6,545 nucleotides of DNA, from contig JABJQE010000065.1 of the NCBI GenBank assembly GCA_018663565.1, positions 1 to 6,545 of the forward strand, read 5' to 3'. The notes under the pieces were generated by a model. It was not told where the DNA came from. It saw only the letters and a program-made list of their open reading frames with translations, and did not search any database. The position numbers and the translations under genes were made by a program. The stretch comes from Phycisphaerae bacterium. Lineage in GTDB: Bacteria; Planctomycetota; Phycisphaerae; Phycisphaerales; SM1A02. Of this stretch, positions 5,592-6,545 are shown in pieces (the first letter of the stretch is position 1; every line of letters begins with the position of its first letter).

Positions 5592-6545
5592 CTATTCGAT
5601 CGTGCTTGCATCTTCCATGAAGCTTGCGAGTCGTCGGCGTCGCACAGGGTGCTGTAGCTTTCGGACGGCCTTGGACTCGACTTGGCGAACGCGTTCGCGG
5701 GTTACCTTGAAGATGCGGCCCACCTCTTCGAGCGTGTAGGTGTATCCGTCGCCGATGCCATATCGAAGTTTGAGGATCTCTCGCTCGCGATATGTCAGCG
5801 TCTTGAGCACATCGTTGATTCGGCTGCGAATCATCTCGCTCGTCGCAGTTTCGGACGGGGCTTGCTGACGCTCGTCTTCAATGAAGTCGCCGAACTGTGA
5901 ATCTTCGGACTCGCCAACTGGCCGGTCAAGGCTAATTGGGTGCCTGGAGATGTTCATCACACGACGCGTTTCATCAACGCTCATATCGGCTTCCTCGGCA
6001 AGTTCCTCAATCGTTGGCTCTCGTCCCATGATCTGCAGGAGTCGCTTCTGGATAGCGCGAAGTTTGGACATTGTCTCAATCATGTGGACCGGCACGCGGA
6101 TAGTGCGAGCATGGTCCGCAATAGCACGAGTGATCGCCTGGCGAATCCACCATGTGGCATACGTCGAGAACTTGTATCCACGCATGTACTCGTACTTGTC
6201 CACTGCTCGCATCAAGCCGGTGTTGCCTTCCTGGATGATGTCTAGGAATGGAAGGCCTCGGTTGCGATACTTCTTGGCGATTGATACGACGAGTCGCAAG
6301 TTGCCGCCACTGAGGTCACGCTTCGCTTGCTCGTATTCTTCGTGAACTGATTCGAGTCTCTCGATTCGAGCCTGAAGCTCATCCGGTGACTCCATCACGA
6401 GCGAGCCGAGGCCGCGGATTTCCTCACGCATGACGACAATGTCATCCGGGTCATGCTTTGCAGGATGCTTTCCCGCTCGGGCAAGATCATCAAGAACCTC
6501 TTGGAACTTCCGATTGATCGATTGCAACTTTCGAAGCAATGGTTG
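5592..6545 (-). CDS. rpoD: Primary RNA polymerase sigma factor (RpoD/SigA type), N-terminus outside the window
   Basis: The sigma-70 housekeeping factor, which directs RNA polymerase to -10/-35 promoters. The frame is open to the right edge: two codons (Gln-Pro) precede the TTG at 6539, which is not a convincing start, so the N-terminal part (region 1) is missing. Numbered from that TTG: region 2.1 NLRLVVSIAKKYRNRG at 80-95; regions 2.2-2.4 about 98-155, including FSTYATWWIRQAITRAIAD and RTIRVPVHMIE for -10 melting and recognition; region 3 REPTIEELAEEADMSVDE at 173-190; the 3.2 finger PISLDRPVGESEDSQFGDF at 201-219; and region 4 about 249-298 with the -35-binding helix-turn-helix VTRERVRQVESKAVRKL at 279-295. 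All are intact. The LSGGNLRL wording is typical of planctomycete housekeeping sigma factors. It converges with coaC and ends at a strong terminator. A sigma paralogue rather than the principal sigma is possible but less likely. Confidence 0.92.
   Translation of the reverse strand, partial: QPLLRKLQSINRKFQEVLDDLARAGKHPAKHDPDDIVVMREEIRGLGSLVMESPDELQARIERLESVHEEYEQAKRDLSGGNLRLVVSIAKKYRNRGLPFLDIIQEGNTGLMRAVDKYEYMRGYKFSTYATWWIRQAITRAIADHARTIRVPVHMIETMSKLRAIQKRLLQIMGREPTIEELAEEADMSVDETRRVMNISRHPISLDRPVGESEDSQFGDFIEDERQQAPSETATSEMIRSRINDVLKTLTYREREILKLRYGIGDGYTYTLEEVGRIFKVTRERVRQVESKAVRKLQHPVRRRRLASFMEDASTIE

Noticed and set aside
6537..6539. TTG at 6539 as the start of the sigma factor
   Set aside because: The frame is open to the right edge and primary sigma factors carry further N-terminal sequence before this point.

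Overview
The window looks like chromosomal core sequence from a bacterium of the Planctomycetota, probably the class Phycisphaerae. This rests on the wording of the housekeeping sigma factor (LSGGNLRLVVSIAKKYRNRG and flanks), the omega-subunit motif and a first gene that resembles uncharacterised planctomycete proteins. These are family recollections, not searches. Composition is moderately GC-rich and even throughout. I see no integrase, transposase, CRISPR array, tRNA, rRNA or phage gene.

Layout, left to right. (1) Positions 3-1415, plus strand: the 3' part of a large uncharacterised, probably helical protein whose start lies outside the window. (2) Positions 4474 down to 1422, minus strand: four overlapping genes that read as one transcription unit. 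They are a CLC-type anion channel/exchanger with two CBS domains, rnpA (RNase P protein), yidD (membrane protein insertion factor) and a fumarylacetoacetate hydrolase (FAH) family enzyme. Junction overlaps are 8, 4 and 4 bp. The first gene and the FAH gene converge with only 6 bp between stop codons. (3) Positions 4475-4673: the divergent control region, with a good sigma-70-like promoter and a 15-bp inverted repeat in front of rpoZ. (4) Positions 4674-5485, plus strand: rpoZ (RNA polymerase omega) and a standalone coaC (phosphopantothenoylcysteine decarboxylase) 2-5 bp behind it. (5) Positions 5531-5569: a strong intrinsic terminator acting on the minus strand. (6) Positions 5592-6545, minus strand: the 3' part of the primary sigma factor gene (rpoD/sigA), running off the right edge.

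Functional picture: transcription machinery (omega, sigma), RNA processing (RNase P), membrane biogenesis (YidD), coenzyme A synthesis (CoaC), ion transport (CLC) and one small-molecule enzyme (FAH family). The most unusual points are a CLC gene directly upstream of rnpA where rpmH is normally found, an FAH enzyme in the place where yidC often follows yidD, non-canonical selectivity/proton-path residues in the CLC protein, and a one-domain CoaC. I did not find a convincing undescribed system. This is mainly an ordinary core region with an unusual gene order.
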